Shown one piece after another: positions 39,640 through 51,900 of a stretch of DNA of 64,000 nucleotides. Source of the stretch: Edolisoma coerulescens (taxonomy: Eukaryota > Chordata > Aves > Passeriformes > Campephagidae); contig VWZW01000499.1 of assembly GCA_013397115.1 (NCBI GenBank), positions 310,001-374,000 of the forward strand, read 5' to 3'. Made by a program: the position numbers and the translations under genes. Position 1 is the first letter of the stretch, and each line of letters opens with the position of its first letter. The notes under the pieces are model-generated. The model was not told where the DNA came from. It saw only the letters and a program-made list of their open reading frames with translations, and ran no database searches.

Positions 39640-40030
39640 CAGTCCTGGGACTTTTGTTGATCATTGTCTTAATTGGCTGAAGTGCAAGGATCCTGTTCTC
39701 CGTATTGATTTTCTAATCAAATTAGAGTCTAATATTTACCCTCCATATGTTTTTTCCTTTGTTGTTCAAGGCTCTCTAATGTCCCATGGGGTTTGTGTCC
39801 AAGTTAAAAGTTTATTGTCCTGTGCCGCCTCTGAATATACACAGAATGAATCAGGCTCTCATAACCATTAACAACCAACTGAAGGGGAGAATTTATTTAT
39901 CTTTTTAATCAACGAACCTGCTGATAAAGAATTAGCCTTGCATTTAGGAAAATCAGTTTCATTATGAATTACACTGCTTCAGATTTCCTCCTTCATTGCA
40001 TAGCATGACTTACTCTGCCTTCGTTTCACA
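39640..40030. promoter_or_regulatory. Candidate conserved non-coding block with SOX- and PBX-like motifs
   Basis: Non-repetitive sequence with a dense mix of transcription-factor cores. TTGATT at 39705-39710 and AATCAA at 39715-39720 form an inverted pair. CCTTTGTT at 39756-39763 is a SOX-type core. Further TAAT/ATTA cores and TTTATTTATC follow to about 39900. The even composition and lack of low-complexity runs contrast with its flanks. Of the proposed regulatory blocks this is the one I would test first. Conservation is not demonstrated. Confidence 0.3.
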
Positions 40031-41552
40031 CGAAAAATCCTAGGTGTGATGAAGATATCAGAAGTTTTTGGCTGGAGACAGCAGTGATGAGACCATTGAA
40101 GTCTCTTTACTGGACACAGCAGGCTGCAGGATGCCTGTCCTGAGAAGCTGGGTTCTGCCTTCCCTGACTCCAATGGCTTCTTCACCAGGTACTCCATTTA
40201 CTTGGCCTGGGAAGTGCATCCTGAGCCAGGGGAAGAAAATATTATACACGTTTCAGAAGCGTCTCATAATGCAAAAGGGGGAAATCTTGTTACAGTGCAC
40301 TCCAAGCAGCCTATTCAAGGTAATCACATTTATATTTTTAAAATGAGACAGCATTCACAAAATGTCAGCATTGCAGCCAAGACATAAACAATGTTACACA
40401 GGATGTAGTCCAGAAGCAACAAAATGGTTTATGACACTTCCTGTCCTCAGAGTCCTCATTTCTACTCTCTAATGAACTTTAATAAGAGGATGTACCAACA
40501 TTTGTGCACAGCGATCTCCAAGCTGGCCACTTCGTATAAATGCCCTTCTCAATAAAGGAAACACCATGCAAGGTGGAGAATTAAAGATAAATGCCAAACT
40601 TCTTTCTCTATAATTTAGTTAATTATACCCCAAAATAGAATCTGGGGTAGGTTTTTAAATGTTTATTTTTCTGATTAAGGTATTTATTGTAAAATAGACA
40701 TAAATTTTCTTTCTTTGTTTATCCATTAATTTATTTAGTTACCCAATACTAAAAGATAGCAGATATAAAAGAAAGTGGATCTGAGTCAGTTAGAGGTTTT
40801 GGAGAAACAGTTGCAGGAGTTTTTTTGTGCAGAGGTGGTGGTGAGCTTTCAGAATAGGAAACAACCTAAACTAAGGGAGCAATGCAAGGGTATTTCTTTC
40901 ACTGATGGATTGAAGCAAAATAGACCTGAAGAAAAATAATTTGACTTATTTTCATTTGAAAAGCATCAAAATATGGTGCTGACAATACACTTTTCATTTC
41001 AGAATTACAACTTCTAGTATTGACTAAACACAAGCAAAAGTTAACACACGCTTTTAACCATGAAAATAAACATATCTCAGCAAAGTAATTAAGTCACTCT
41101 TATATGCCTTCTTGAAGAAGGATGAAATTCTGAACTTCATTCTGCAAAATGCTTTGGGGCAAAATTTTGAAAATTAATCTGAAAGTGTCAATATACCAGC
41201 ATCACACTTTAATGAATTTGTACAGAGATAAGCGAAGAACAATGGATTCAGGATTTTCAGGAGCATCATTGCTGAGAACAAAAACTACTGTATTTTAAGA
41301 CAAACAATGTATTTCTAAAAAGCTGTCCTGGCAAAAAGGAGATTATATCAGAACCTGGAACTTACCTTGTGCTACAGCATGAGTTTAACAAAGCCTCTTA
41401 CAATCAAAACTGAAACAACAAAGTCAGAATTGCCTCTCTATTGTAACAATGATCAGTTCTCAAGAAAGATGAAAGTTACTGTGGAAGCAACATGATGTCA
41501 TTGTAATTAGATTTATAAGCTGCAAATAAATACCTACCCTACTCCCTTCCCA

Positions 41553-41672
41553 CCAAAAAACAAACAAACAGACAAAAAAACCCCAAAAAACCCCAACAAA
41601 CAAACAAAAAACCACACACACATACAAAAACAACAACAACCAACAAAATAAAACAAGCAAAACAACCCAACA
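41553..41672 (+). repeat. A/C-rich low-complexity tract
   Basis: About 120 bp of CAAA, CAA and CCCCAAAAAA units plus a short CACACA run. It is similar in style to the tracts at 17.4 and 25.0 kb. Confidence 0.85.
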
Positions 41673-41846
41673 CTCACATACGACTTAAAATGAAAGAGAA
41701 ATTTCTAGAGTGACAGATATGTTGGTCAAGATGCCTACCTATTTTCTACAGTATTTTACATATCAAAACATTTTCCTTTCTAAGCTTCAAGCACTGATTT
41801 GTCTTTCATTTTGATTTGGCTTTCAAAAAAGACAAGGCATTGCAGT

Positions 41847-41867
41847 CAGACCTCAGTATGAGGTCTG
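41847..41867. repeat. Perfect 9-bp inverted repeat with 3-nt spacer
   Basis: CAGACCTCA at 41847-41855 and its exact reverse complement TGAGGTCTG at 41859-41867 flank GTA. The arms contain AGGTC-like nuclear-receptor half-site cores in everted arrangement. Binding is not established. Confidence 0.75.
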
Positions 41868-44124
41868 TAATACGCTCTGATGGGCAAAGCATTTCTGCTG
41901 TCTTGGTCTCACAGTCATTTATTAATGGATGGGCTGATAATGCTTATTATGTGCCTGAGATAACCTCAAAAGACCAAGCAAATACAGCTAGAGTTAAACA
42001 CTTTCTGTTCTTGTGAAGGTTTCTTAGCAAGAAATTGGATCATATTTTTGAAGAAAGAAACAACCAGACCTCTGAGAGCATACTAGCTGTAGAAGATATT
42101 TGGGAAACAAGCAAAAGCACACCTCATGTCTTCAAAATGATTTAATTAATCAAAGGGCAAAGAAATCAGCATCTCATTGAAACACGGCATTCTGTATCTT
42201 TTATTTCTGATTCACATGAGGGTAGGAAATAGTAGTTTTATAGTACCACATTATCTAGTAAGAGATATAGACAAAAATACAGTCATATCATTCAGAGTAT
42301 AAAGATGAGGTGGTCCTCTTTTATTTCCCTCATTAGTATTTAATCACGTACTTCAAAAGAATTTCTGAAAACACAGGTTTTCCCAGTACCATTGCACCTA
42401 AAGATATACAGCCATGTTTCATATTGAAGCGTGTTTATTTGTATCCAAATGTATGCTTCTGAATTAAATTAGTCTTGGAGGCTTACTCCTCTGCCAACTG
42501 CTATTTGTCCTGCAGGAAAACAACTCCCCGAAGAAATGCAAATAATTCATGGTTCTTGAGGGCTTTGGGACAATTACTATGCCATCTGAGTTCTCAGAAT
42601 TGCAGTAAGTAGGTTATACAGCCTTGGCATCATCATTCCATATGGCTGCATCTGAAATAAGATGCTTAGGTGGGTTGTAAAGTGACATAGTTTGAATACA
42701 CATAATTGTATCTTAAGCTGAGCTACAAGCCCTGGGCCACCACTGGTTCAATACAGGATCAGACATGGGTCAATTAAATTCTGTGAACATTTTATTATCT
42801 GGGAGCTGGAAGTCTTTAGCTGAGATTAGACAACCACGGATCTTCACAGATTATAAACACTGCTCTGATGCACTGCCACTGCATTGTGCAAAGAATATCA
42901 GCTCACATCACTGATAAAGCTGGAAGGAAAATAATGTGGAAAGGTAATTTCAGGAGACACTAAAACGCAGCATTGATTCTGTGCTTTACACATGGGAGCC
43001 ATTATATAGGGGTACTTCTGTAAAAGGTGCAGGCGCAATTAACTGAGAACAGGGATGAAACCAGTTGCTTTTCTACCATAAAATATTTCTGTGCTGACAG
43101 AATGCATTTTTCACTGGAAAATGCTTTCCCACAAAACTCCTGTCCATCTATTGTCAACTTTTCCCACTTCATTTGAGATCACCAAAATGACAGAATAAAC
43201 GCAAGAGAAAGGATTTTTTGCTATGTTGTACCACATTCTTGTCTCAAACTGGACTGACTTGCTCAGCTCTTTCTGAAACCTCACCACACTGTTTGGGAGA
43301 AGGTACCATGGGAGCCAGAAGTTACACCAAATTTTTATGCTGCTCTTCCCATCATTACCTTTCACTTTTTGAATGCTTTATGTGATCACCATGCGATGGA
43401 TTACTATGTACACTAGGAAGTCCCAGATCACAGAATATTTGGGAGTTTTACACTTTCATGCTTTCCTCTCCTTTACCTTCCTAATCATGGCATAATTCTT
43501 AAAGTAATCATTAATTTACTTTTATTTTAAGATACTCTTAATTTGATTATTCTCATTATTCTTGCAATACTTATTACTTTCTTCCCTCTCTAAAGTATTT
43601 TTAGAAAGGATTTTCAATGCAAGACAACTTTGCAAATGCAAATTTTAGCAAAAATTAATGCAAATCAAGATTTATTATTCAAAAATAGATTAGGAGTTTG
43701 TTCATTTTTAAGAAAAAAATATCCTATCTCCTTCACAAGAACAGTTCTTGGATCTTGGACTGTATTCTGAGGCACTTACAATTCAATCTTGACTAAAGAT
43801 ACAAGAACCATAAATCAGTAAAGGAGGAAAGGGGGAAACATTTCTTTTCCCCCAAGCAACAATAACTTGACCGTGTAGTGCCCATGGTGTCATCGATTAT
43901 GCTGAACACATGAATAGATTGCCTTTATTAACAAATATGATTCAGAACAGCAGGTTAACGGTTTTCTGGAGCACACAGTATCCAGTATTGTTCACTGTGA
44001 TATCAGTCACAGAGCCTTAACACATATTTCTTCCCAGTTTCCTAAAGAAAAATACTGTTTAATATAAGCTGCAAGTGCAACCACACCAAATGATGGGACA
44101 ATATGTAAGGGATTTACAAAATTT

Positions 44125-44142
44125 AAAAAAAAAAAAAAAAAA
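44125..44142 (+). repeat. A18 homopolymer
   Basis: Eighteen consecutive A residues with no recognisable retroposed body upstream. Confidence 0.85.
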
Positions 44143-44765
44143 GGCAGAAATTTTAGAAGATAAACTCATTTAAGTACTTAAGAAGCTTTAAGGAAAGAAT
44201 GCCCCTGAAAGAGTATCAGGGGTTTTTTCAGGTCCATCACAGATACACCTTGGTCCAACACTGCACTGCATTGTAAAAGCTATCATCCCATTTTCTATGG
44301 ATATTTCACAAGATTTACTGAAAAGGCATTGGAAAGGGTGCATATTGCAATGATAGTGGGGGTTACTGTTTCACAAAAAATATAAGGTTGGAGATGGTTC
44401 AAAAGCCAAACCACTTTGGGTCTGTATTTTCCAATTTGGAATTCCCAAGGTAGGCATTCCAAACTGCAAGGGAGCATACAAACAAAAGTGGTCTGGCTTC
44501 CAGTGGCACTAAACATCCCAAGTAACACAAGGTGCATGTGTGCATGTTTATGAAAACTGGAATTCATGCTTTGCCCTGAGGCTGGATACCTGCTTTAGGG
44601 TAGCCAAAATGTGGGAGGTTTTTCTTAGTTCGAGGTAGTTCACAAAATTAATACAAAACATTGGATGACCAAAAAGGTGTTCTAGGCTCATCTCTGGTTA
44701 TCTGATTTCTTATGATAATTGCAGGTAATGGAAGCAATCAGGAAGCTGGAAAGACTTTTATATGG

Positions 44766-45165
44766 TATATTGGGTTTATGCGGCCAGGTTTTGGTAGCAA
44801 AGGAGAGTACAGGGGTGGCTTCTGTGAGAAGCTGCCAGAAGCTTCCTCCATGTCCAGCAGAGCCAATGCCAGCCGCCTCCAGGACAGACCCACAGCTGGT
44901 CGAGGCTGGGCAATGATACTAATGGCTCTGTGATGACATATTTAAGAAGGAAAAGAAGAAGTTACTGGGCAGATGTAATTGCAGACAGAGGAGAGCAAAG
45001 TGAGAATATGTGAAAGAAACAGCCATGCAGATACCAAGGCCAGTGCAGAAGGAGGTGGAGGAGGTGCTCCAGGTGCCAGAACTGAGATTTCCCTGCAGCC
45101 CTGGTGCAGAGCATGGTGAGAGAGTTGTACCCCTGCAGCCCATGGAGCCCATGCCAGAGCAGGTG
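44766..45165 (+). mobile_element. ERVL-like LTR, left part of interrupted copy
   Basis: This is the same LTR family as at 4062. It opens with TATATTGGGTTTATGCGGCC and the shared 'CAGGGGTGGCTTCTGTGAG' and 'AAGCTTCCTCCATGTCC' runs. A TATA-like CATATTTAAG lies at 44938-44947. The copy is interrupted after CAGGTG at 45160-45165 by an inverted LTR and resumes at 45628. The first bases are TA rather than TG, a substitution at the terminus. Confidence 0.82.
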
Positions 45166-45626
45166 TGTTGCCTTTTCCTGGTCTTAAAATTAAGAGCCAG
45201 GCTCGGTTAAAGGGTTCCTACCTCAGTGTTTATTTAAGGATCCTTAGGTGCACTACATCACCGAGGTGGAATGTGCTGAAATGCGCACCGGAATGCACAC
45301 CCACGATAAATCACGTATACAACTTATAGGCCTTGCAAATTAGTGTATCTATCAAAGATTCCCCAATGAGAGACTTGAATGAATCCCCCATTCTGAGGAA
45401 TCTCCCCCCTGGATGGGCCTGTCTTAGTTTACAGGATGTGTTCTAGAGAGGACCTTGGTGTCTGGGGCTTTCTGACCCTTAGAAACAAGGCTTCCAGGAT
45501 GTTTGGTCTCCTGGCTTAATGAAACATTGGGTTTCAGCTATGTGGGCTAAAAGCACTAAGGATAAAAGGCTATATAAAGGGGTATAAAAAGGGATATATA
45601 AAAAAGGCAAAAAAATCATCATGGCA
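45166..45626 (-). mobile_element. Solo LTR inserted in reverse orientation
   Basis: A 461-bp element bounded by TG and CA (plus-strand start TGTTGCC, end GGCA). Read on the reverse strand it has LTR order. A TATA-like TATAAG lies at 45323-45328, AATAAA at 45229-45234, and about 60 bp of U5 ends in CAACA. The flanks GCAGGTG (45159-45165) and TCAGGTG (45627-45633) match in six of seven bases, a target-site duplication of about 6 bp as expected for ERVK-type insertions. The related LTR at 4449-4459 shows one uninterrupted GCAGGTGGATG, which is the empty site. No internal proviral sequence remains, so it is a solo LTR. Confidence 0.85.
45229..45234 (-). terminator. Polyadenylation signal of the nested LTR
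   Basis: AATAAA on the reverse strand, about 90 bp downstream of the TATA-like TATAAG. It supports both LTR identity and orientation. Confidence 0.65.
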
Positions 45627-45627
45627 T

Positions 45628-46020
45628 CAGGTGGATGTCTGAGAGGAGGCTGTGACCCTGTGGGAAGCCCGTGCTAGAGCAGACTCCTGGCAGGGACCTG
45701 CAGACCTGTGGAGNAGATCGGCGTATGCTGGAACAGGTTTCCGGGTAAGACCTATGATCCCGTGTAAGAGCCACGCTGGACCTGGCTGTGCCTGAAGGAC
45801 TGCCCCCATGGAAGAGTGATCCATGTTGCAGCACAGAGAACTGTTGCCTGTGGGATGGACTCACACTGGAGAAGTTCATGGAGAACTGTCTCCTGTGGGA
45901 GGAACCCCATGCAGAAGCACGAACAATGTGTGATGAGCTGGCCTTAACCCCCATCGCCCATATCCTTGCACCACTGAGGGGGAGACGGTAAAGCAGGGAA
46001 CGAGGGGGTGGGGAAAGTTG
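45628..46020 (+). mobile_element. ERVL-like LTR, right part of interrupted copy, 3' truncated
   Basis: The host LTR resumes with CAGGTGGATG. It continues through 'GGCTGTGACCCTGTGGGAAG', 'CAGACTCCTGGCAGGGACC' and 'TGGAACAGGTTTCCGGG', matching 4450-4560 of the other copy. It then carries a section missing from that copy (about 45760-46010, with 'GAACTGTCTCCTGTGGGAGG'). The family's 3' portion, seen at 4572-4788, is absent here, so the LTR is truncated near 46020. The exact boundary is uncertain. One undetermined base lies at 45714. Confidence 0.78.
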
Positions 46021-46274
46021 GTTATGCCTTTCTCAGCAGCTCCAATTTGCTTTCTTGTAAAGCCCTATTTGGGAGAAGTTCCCTTTGGGCAGCTGTTCTT
46101 GTATGGGCAATACACCAGTTTGTCTCTTTCTGCCTTCCAGTGATATCCTCAAAGGGTCTGATATTCCCACATGCACTCCAGGCCATGAGATATGAGTCCT
46201 CAGTTTCATGTTGTGAAAATGTCACTCTCACAGATCTGACATTTTGCTGACATTATCTCAGATATTTTGAGTAC

Positions 46275-46290
46275 AAAAAAAAAAAAAAAA
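46275..46290 (+). repeat. A16 homopolymer
   Basis: Sixteen consecutive A residues, about 250 bp downstream of the truncated ERVL-like LTR. Confidence 0.85.
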
Positions 46291-46953
46291 GAAGAAACCA
46301 CATAAAAAAATTGTTCTTATCTCTTTGAACCATCATTTGGGCCAAGACACCGTATGGTAGACACACTTCGCTGCGGAGTGGCAGTGTGAATACAGCCCAG
46401 TTGGTACCATCAGTCCTGGAGCTCATTTCCTGGCCTTCCAGCACCATGAGATGTGCCACATCCCTCACCTTAGGCAGATGATGGGTCTGCATCTGTTTTA
46501 TCTACCAGCATAGATGTAATCAATGAGACCAATAACTTACGAGGACCAAAAAAGTATCTGATATTTGCAAGAGAGCATGAGGACCTACACAGCTAAATCA
46601 AATACAAAATAAGCATTACCTTAGCTGTGAATCCTCATGTTTCAGGGCAGTAGTTAGCAAAATCCCTGCAATTAGACAGAAACTACCACACTACACAAGT
46701 TTATACAATAGGTAATTGCCTACAATGGTTTCCCACCTTCCTTAGTATAAATCTTCACACCCCACTATCTGGATTGAGTCTGGCAACTTCTGTGATCCTA
46801 TATTGGCATCCAGTCATGTTTCTGTTCAGCTAACATATCTCTCAACACACAACGGTCAAATAATTCTCCTGCTACTACTGGTCTCTTTGAAGTTTATGAA
46901 TGTAAAGCACTAACCTATTTCCAGTGTGAGATACCATATGATCAAATTAGAAT

Positions 46954-46961
46954 ATGCAAAT
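46954..46961 (+). promoter_or_regulatory. Octamer (POU) motif ATGCAAAT
   Basis: A perfect POU/OCT octamer in a non-repetitive stretch (about 46900-47110) that also has AAATTAG nearby. A single octamer is expected by chance about once per 65 kb on a given strand, so this is weak on its own. Confidence 0.3.
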
Positions 46962-48786
46962 TGCTCACGAGAGCTTCCTTTGGAGCATGAATTTGCTGTT
47001 AACAAGTGCTTCCTGAATGAAATAAGTGTTTTTAACTCCCCTTAGTGAGAGCAGGAGACATTAAGCATTTCAGGATTAGACTTGAGCCCCTCGATCCTTG
47101 CCTGTCTCCTGGCAAAATATGTGATCTGGCCTAAATACCAAAAGTTCAGCTTGTCAACCACCACATGGTCCTCCTGAAATTGAAACACATTGGCAGAGAA
47201 CTGTTGGATCAAAGGTAGGCATCTAAGAATATGATCTAATGTGACTTAGTTTTCTACATTTCCTTCATCGATCATGAAGGAAATAAAAAGCTCTACAGAG
47301 AAATTAAATTAAATCCAGTGGCTAGAACTGGTTTTCCATCAATTCTATAGGACTTCCACAGAGACTTATCTCAGACATCAACAACTACAATAGATGTTTA
47401 TCACTAAGTGAGGTGAATCCCACCACCTCTTATAAGACTCAGTAACTTCATCAGTTGGACTAGACTGTGTGGCAGGTAAGCTCTGCATGGTCCTCACCAT
47501 AAAAGGAGCTTTGCAATTTGCTGCTGTTGTTCCAGGGATGCTTGTGCACACAAAAGCATGTCATATTTTTCCAACCTTGCTAGCTAACTAGGTAAAAAAG
47601 ATTGTTTCTGGAAAAAAACCTCACTTTGGCATTTTTTTTAGACCACCACCAGACACCAAAACTACCCTCATTACATCAGCATTTCTTCATGTGGGAATTG
47701 GTCAGCAGCACAAAGGCCAAGCAATGGCAGAAATGAGCTGAGAATGCTGGATTACAGCTGGGACCCTTAACCCAGGGCATGGGCCTTCCTCTGCCTACAT
47801 CCCAGATCTTGAAGATTGCCTCAGGCGCAACTGTGGGACCCAGTGCCCAGGGCTCAGTACGTGCTGCAACCTTGGCCTGATGCATCAGAGTAAGCTCCAG
47901 ATGCACACACGCTCACACACATCTGGAGTCACTTCTTTCCTTTGCATCCCTCTTCTTCTCCAAGTGAATTTCCTTAACAAAACCTGCTGATGGCAGAGAC
48001 AGAGGAGGAGAGACCACATCCTGCAGGATCATCTCCTCACCACACACAGGAATGAGGTCAGAAAGGGAGCATGAGTAGCAACTTGATGAAGTTTCTCTTC
48101 AGGAAGGGAAAGGAAAAGGAATAGGAAGGAGAAAAGATGAGACTCCAGTTCCCATATCCATGTCCTCAGGAACAATTCACAAACACTTCTGGGAACATAA
48201 TTTTCTCTCCTGATCCTTTTCCTCTGTTGGCTTGGGTGCTCCTGTAGGACACAAGAGATGAAGATGTTAAACTACTGATGCTGAGGAAGGAGTCAGATCT
48301 CCTACTTCATAGGCACCTCCTGGTATTTGCCTACTATGCTCAAGCACTGAGCCTATAAATGCGTATTAAGGGGAAGTAACCACGACTGCATTTAGTGAGG
48401 AATCAAATCTTTACATCATGTACTGTATGTTTTTGGAGAATGCTGATTGAATTCAGGACCTTAGAGTTTGCAGGGGAAAAGATTCTCATTTTCAAGGCTG
48501 TCATGGGGCTGAGGCATCAACTAACCATAAATTGCTCAGACTGGAGAAAATTTTGTCATAAAGGGGAACTTCCAAAGGATGACTCAGGTGCCCCAGAGTT
48601 CAGTGACATCTAGATAGGTGGGTTTAGACTGAAACTTTGGGCTTTGGGGAATTTCAGGCATGTAATTTTTCCTCTAGTGCCAAATCCCTTTGTGCAAGTT
48701 TCATATTGCTTGAAACAGAAACCATCTCGCAAATGAAACAAGAGAATATTTAAAACTAACATGGGGAACAATGTACTAGAAGGACA

Positions 48787-48900
48787 TAGAATCTGAGTTA
48801 AGATAGAGTGGGAGAAAAAATTGAGCAAAAAGGTTTAAGAAGAGAAAGGCAGAATTAGGATGGAGTGGGAGAAAATGAGAAGAATTATAATTAAAAATAA
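48787..48900 (+). repeat. Imperfect tandem duplication, ~57-bp period
   Basis: GAGTGGGAGAAAA occurs at 48806 and again at 48863, each preceded by a TTA(A/G)GAT-like run. The rest of the two units is purine-rich but poorly matched. It may be an old local duplication or merely purine-rich sequence. Confidence 0.45.
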
Positions 48901-51900
48901 ACTCAAGCCACTTTCCATTTTGAAAGCTCACAGCTAGTAAGCTGATTGGCATCTTACAATTCTGCCAGGGTATTACAGAAACAGCATTTGAAGTTACCAT
49001 CATGTGTTTTATGTGTTTCATAATCACGTTTGTTAATTGGAAGATGCAAGATTTCATCTATACTAAGCTTTAGTACTTTACCACAGAAGTCTAATTAGTA
49101 AATCTTGGAAGGAAAGGAAAGCAAGCTGATGCTTTGCTCAACAAGCTTCTATGTGCAGTCAGGATTAAATGTCAGATAAAGCCACTGCTTTATTAATTTT
49201 CAATTTACTCTGAAACAAAATATATGAACCATGCAATTATTTCAAAATCCTACCAGCATTAAACTCTCCCCATCTCTTTCTTCTTCCTCATCATACTTTC
49301 ACCCCCAGCAGTAGAGAAGAGTCTCTCCTGCTAACCTGCAATAAACTCTGCTTATAGCTGCGTTTAAAGGAGGTCCACTGAAACTTAAAAATAAATGAGA
49401 CAAGTCTAAGATTAATAAAATAGGCAAGGATAATTGTTCATTTTGTTATGACCCAAATTAAATCCATTAAGGGAAGAGTATAAGACTCCCTTCTAGTTAA
49501 ATTGACTGAAACATTCTGCAACAATGGAGAATAATAAAGCACAATTAAAAGTGAAAGTGACCTGCAGCTTTAAATACCCAAGAATCATGGTAATGGAACA
49601 AGAAAGCCATTTAAAGGTCAGCAGCTTATAAACAATGTCCTCAGAGCAATTTCTCAAGAAGAAAATAATTTCAGATGGGCCTACTGAGTAATTTATAAAA
49701 AAGAAGGCTTCTCCCATCCTGAAGGAAGCCAAGCAAAATTAAATGCCTACTACAAGGCTCTGGCAGCCATTGTTTCATGTCTTATGTTCAAGAGGAGCCA
49801 TTCCAGCTGGCATTCAGTGGGATCATCTGGCAGGGTAAATCTCACAATCCCATGCTTACAGAGTCACGCATTTCCCAAAACATTTGTTCCTTTGGAGATG
49901 ACACCTGGGCTGCAGGCCATGAACTCTGCCTGCACAGCAGGCAGGGGTTACCTGAGCACCTGCGCTGCTGCAGAGCAAGAGGCAAAAGGAAACGCTGATG
50001 CTCTCAGTTCTCTCTGGGCAATGTGGGAAGCTCTGTCTGTGGACCCCTTTGGTTCTCTGCTCAGCTGTGCTTCTCTGGCATATTTTCTGTGGCCTCTCAT
50101 GCACACACACCTCCCAGCAGATCCTGGGGACTGGCACCTGCTGCCAACCTGCACAAGGAGTGTCCTGGCACAGCTATGGAAGCCTCCAGTTCTTCCTTGC
50201 TAAGATCAGTTGTCCTGGGTGCACTGGTCTATGAATTTGGAAACTTGCCCCCATGCATAAAAATACAGAAATCCTTATAGAAATCTAATGTAATTCCTCA
50301 TATTTATAGAGTTCCTGCAAGCTCAAAAGGAAAAAAGTCCTTCTCCACTTGGAGTCTTTTTTCTCCCTTCATTTTTCAGACTTGGATATAGAACCCCATT
50401 CCAGCAGGGTCTGTATCCCAAAGCTGAAAATGTAGATTATACCCAAAAAACATTAATTGAGTGTGTAGGAAAATAAGGCAATTCATATAAGCATCCATTA
50501 TAAATCTGTCAAAAATATAAAGCTAGAAAATTATTTTTCATCCAGGCAGGCATATTGAATACAGCAGTCCAACAATAGCTGTGTTGCGTCAGCACCTACA
50601 GCAAAAACCACTAGGAAGGACTTGCAGGATCCAGCAAGTTATTCTGCATCACTTGAATCCATATCCAGGAGAAAAAATTACTGATCTTATGTACTTATTT
50701 AGTCTGTGTTATATCTCAGTCATCAGGGAACACACCTCATAACCCAGTGTCCAGAGGAAAAGACAACAGGATACTCGGCACAAGGTATTAGCACATGTAA
50801 AGTGTATTTTATGTTTTATGCAGCTTCATCAAAACTGACATAAACAGACATTTCTAAAATCATCTAATGACAAAGAATTATACTTAGGCTTTTGGTGAAT
50901 TCTTTGCAGAAGTGTCTTAATTCAAGAATTAGCATAATAGTAATGCTGCCCTACACAGCACAGGTTTCACTGACTATTTATGGGCATTTAATATTTCATT
51001 AGTTGTTTTTCTGTATGCCTTTCTTCTGCTGTGTTTATTCTGTACTTTTTTCTCCATCTGCCCGCTTCCCTCTTTTTGCACAGCACAAGTTCACTGAATA
51101 TTTTACTCCCTGTTCCTTTCATAGTCTCTTTCATCCAAGCAACACATCAACCAAATGACTTGAAGCTTGTTCCCCCTGTGTTCACGTTAGTCAAAAAATT
51201 AGCGGGAAGACATCAGCCACTTTGCTGTAACTGTGTATTGCCTGTAAAGTAACATGTGGGTGGATTTAAATTTGACGTTGTGCAGTGCTGTTTCAAGAAA
51301 AATAGTCTCTCTTCTCTGCATTTTCTACTGGTGCAGTTCATTTACAGCAGGCTGGCCATGTGCCCACTATGCACAGACAGTGGATGCAGAGTCATAGGAA
51401 CAGCTGATCAAACACAACCAAGATAAATGCAACCCAGTTCATTTTCCATTGTCTACAAAAGAAATTTGGTTTTTATAGATTCTGTCTGCATCTCTCTTCT
51501 GAGCCATAGGTGTAAAAATAAGGCAGGAAACTGGACAGATTTTCTTCCCTCAAGACTGTAAAATCACTCAATAAACCTCATCCTATAATAGAAGCCTTAA
51601 AATGATGGTTGAAACCCTGTCTCCACTGGAGTCAATAGTAAAACTCCCATTCACATCAGAAGCAAGTGACTTCTGTGCTAATGAAAGCCCTTTAACGGTG
51701 CTGGCTATGCTACACAATGACTCCATATAATAACTTGCTGTAAAACACATGTTTTTCTCCAGATAAGGTTTCACTTTTTTTTTTACTAATAATACACTTT
51801 TTAAAATACTGATTTTTTTCCATCAGTAAAAGACAGTCAATATATAAATGCACATTAACACTAAGCAGCGGTTTGAAAAATGACTTCTGAAGACAGCACG

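Larger units (their letters stand above)
40031..44765. other. Non-coding unique DNA
   Basis: No gene recognised. It includes the A-rich tract at 41553-41672, the inverted repeat at 41847-41867 and an A18 run at 44125-44142, each described where useful. Confidence 0.5.
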
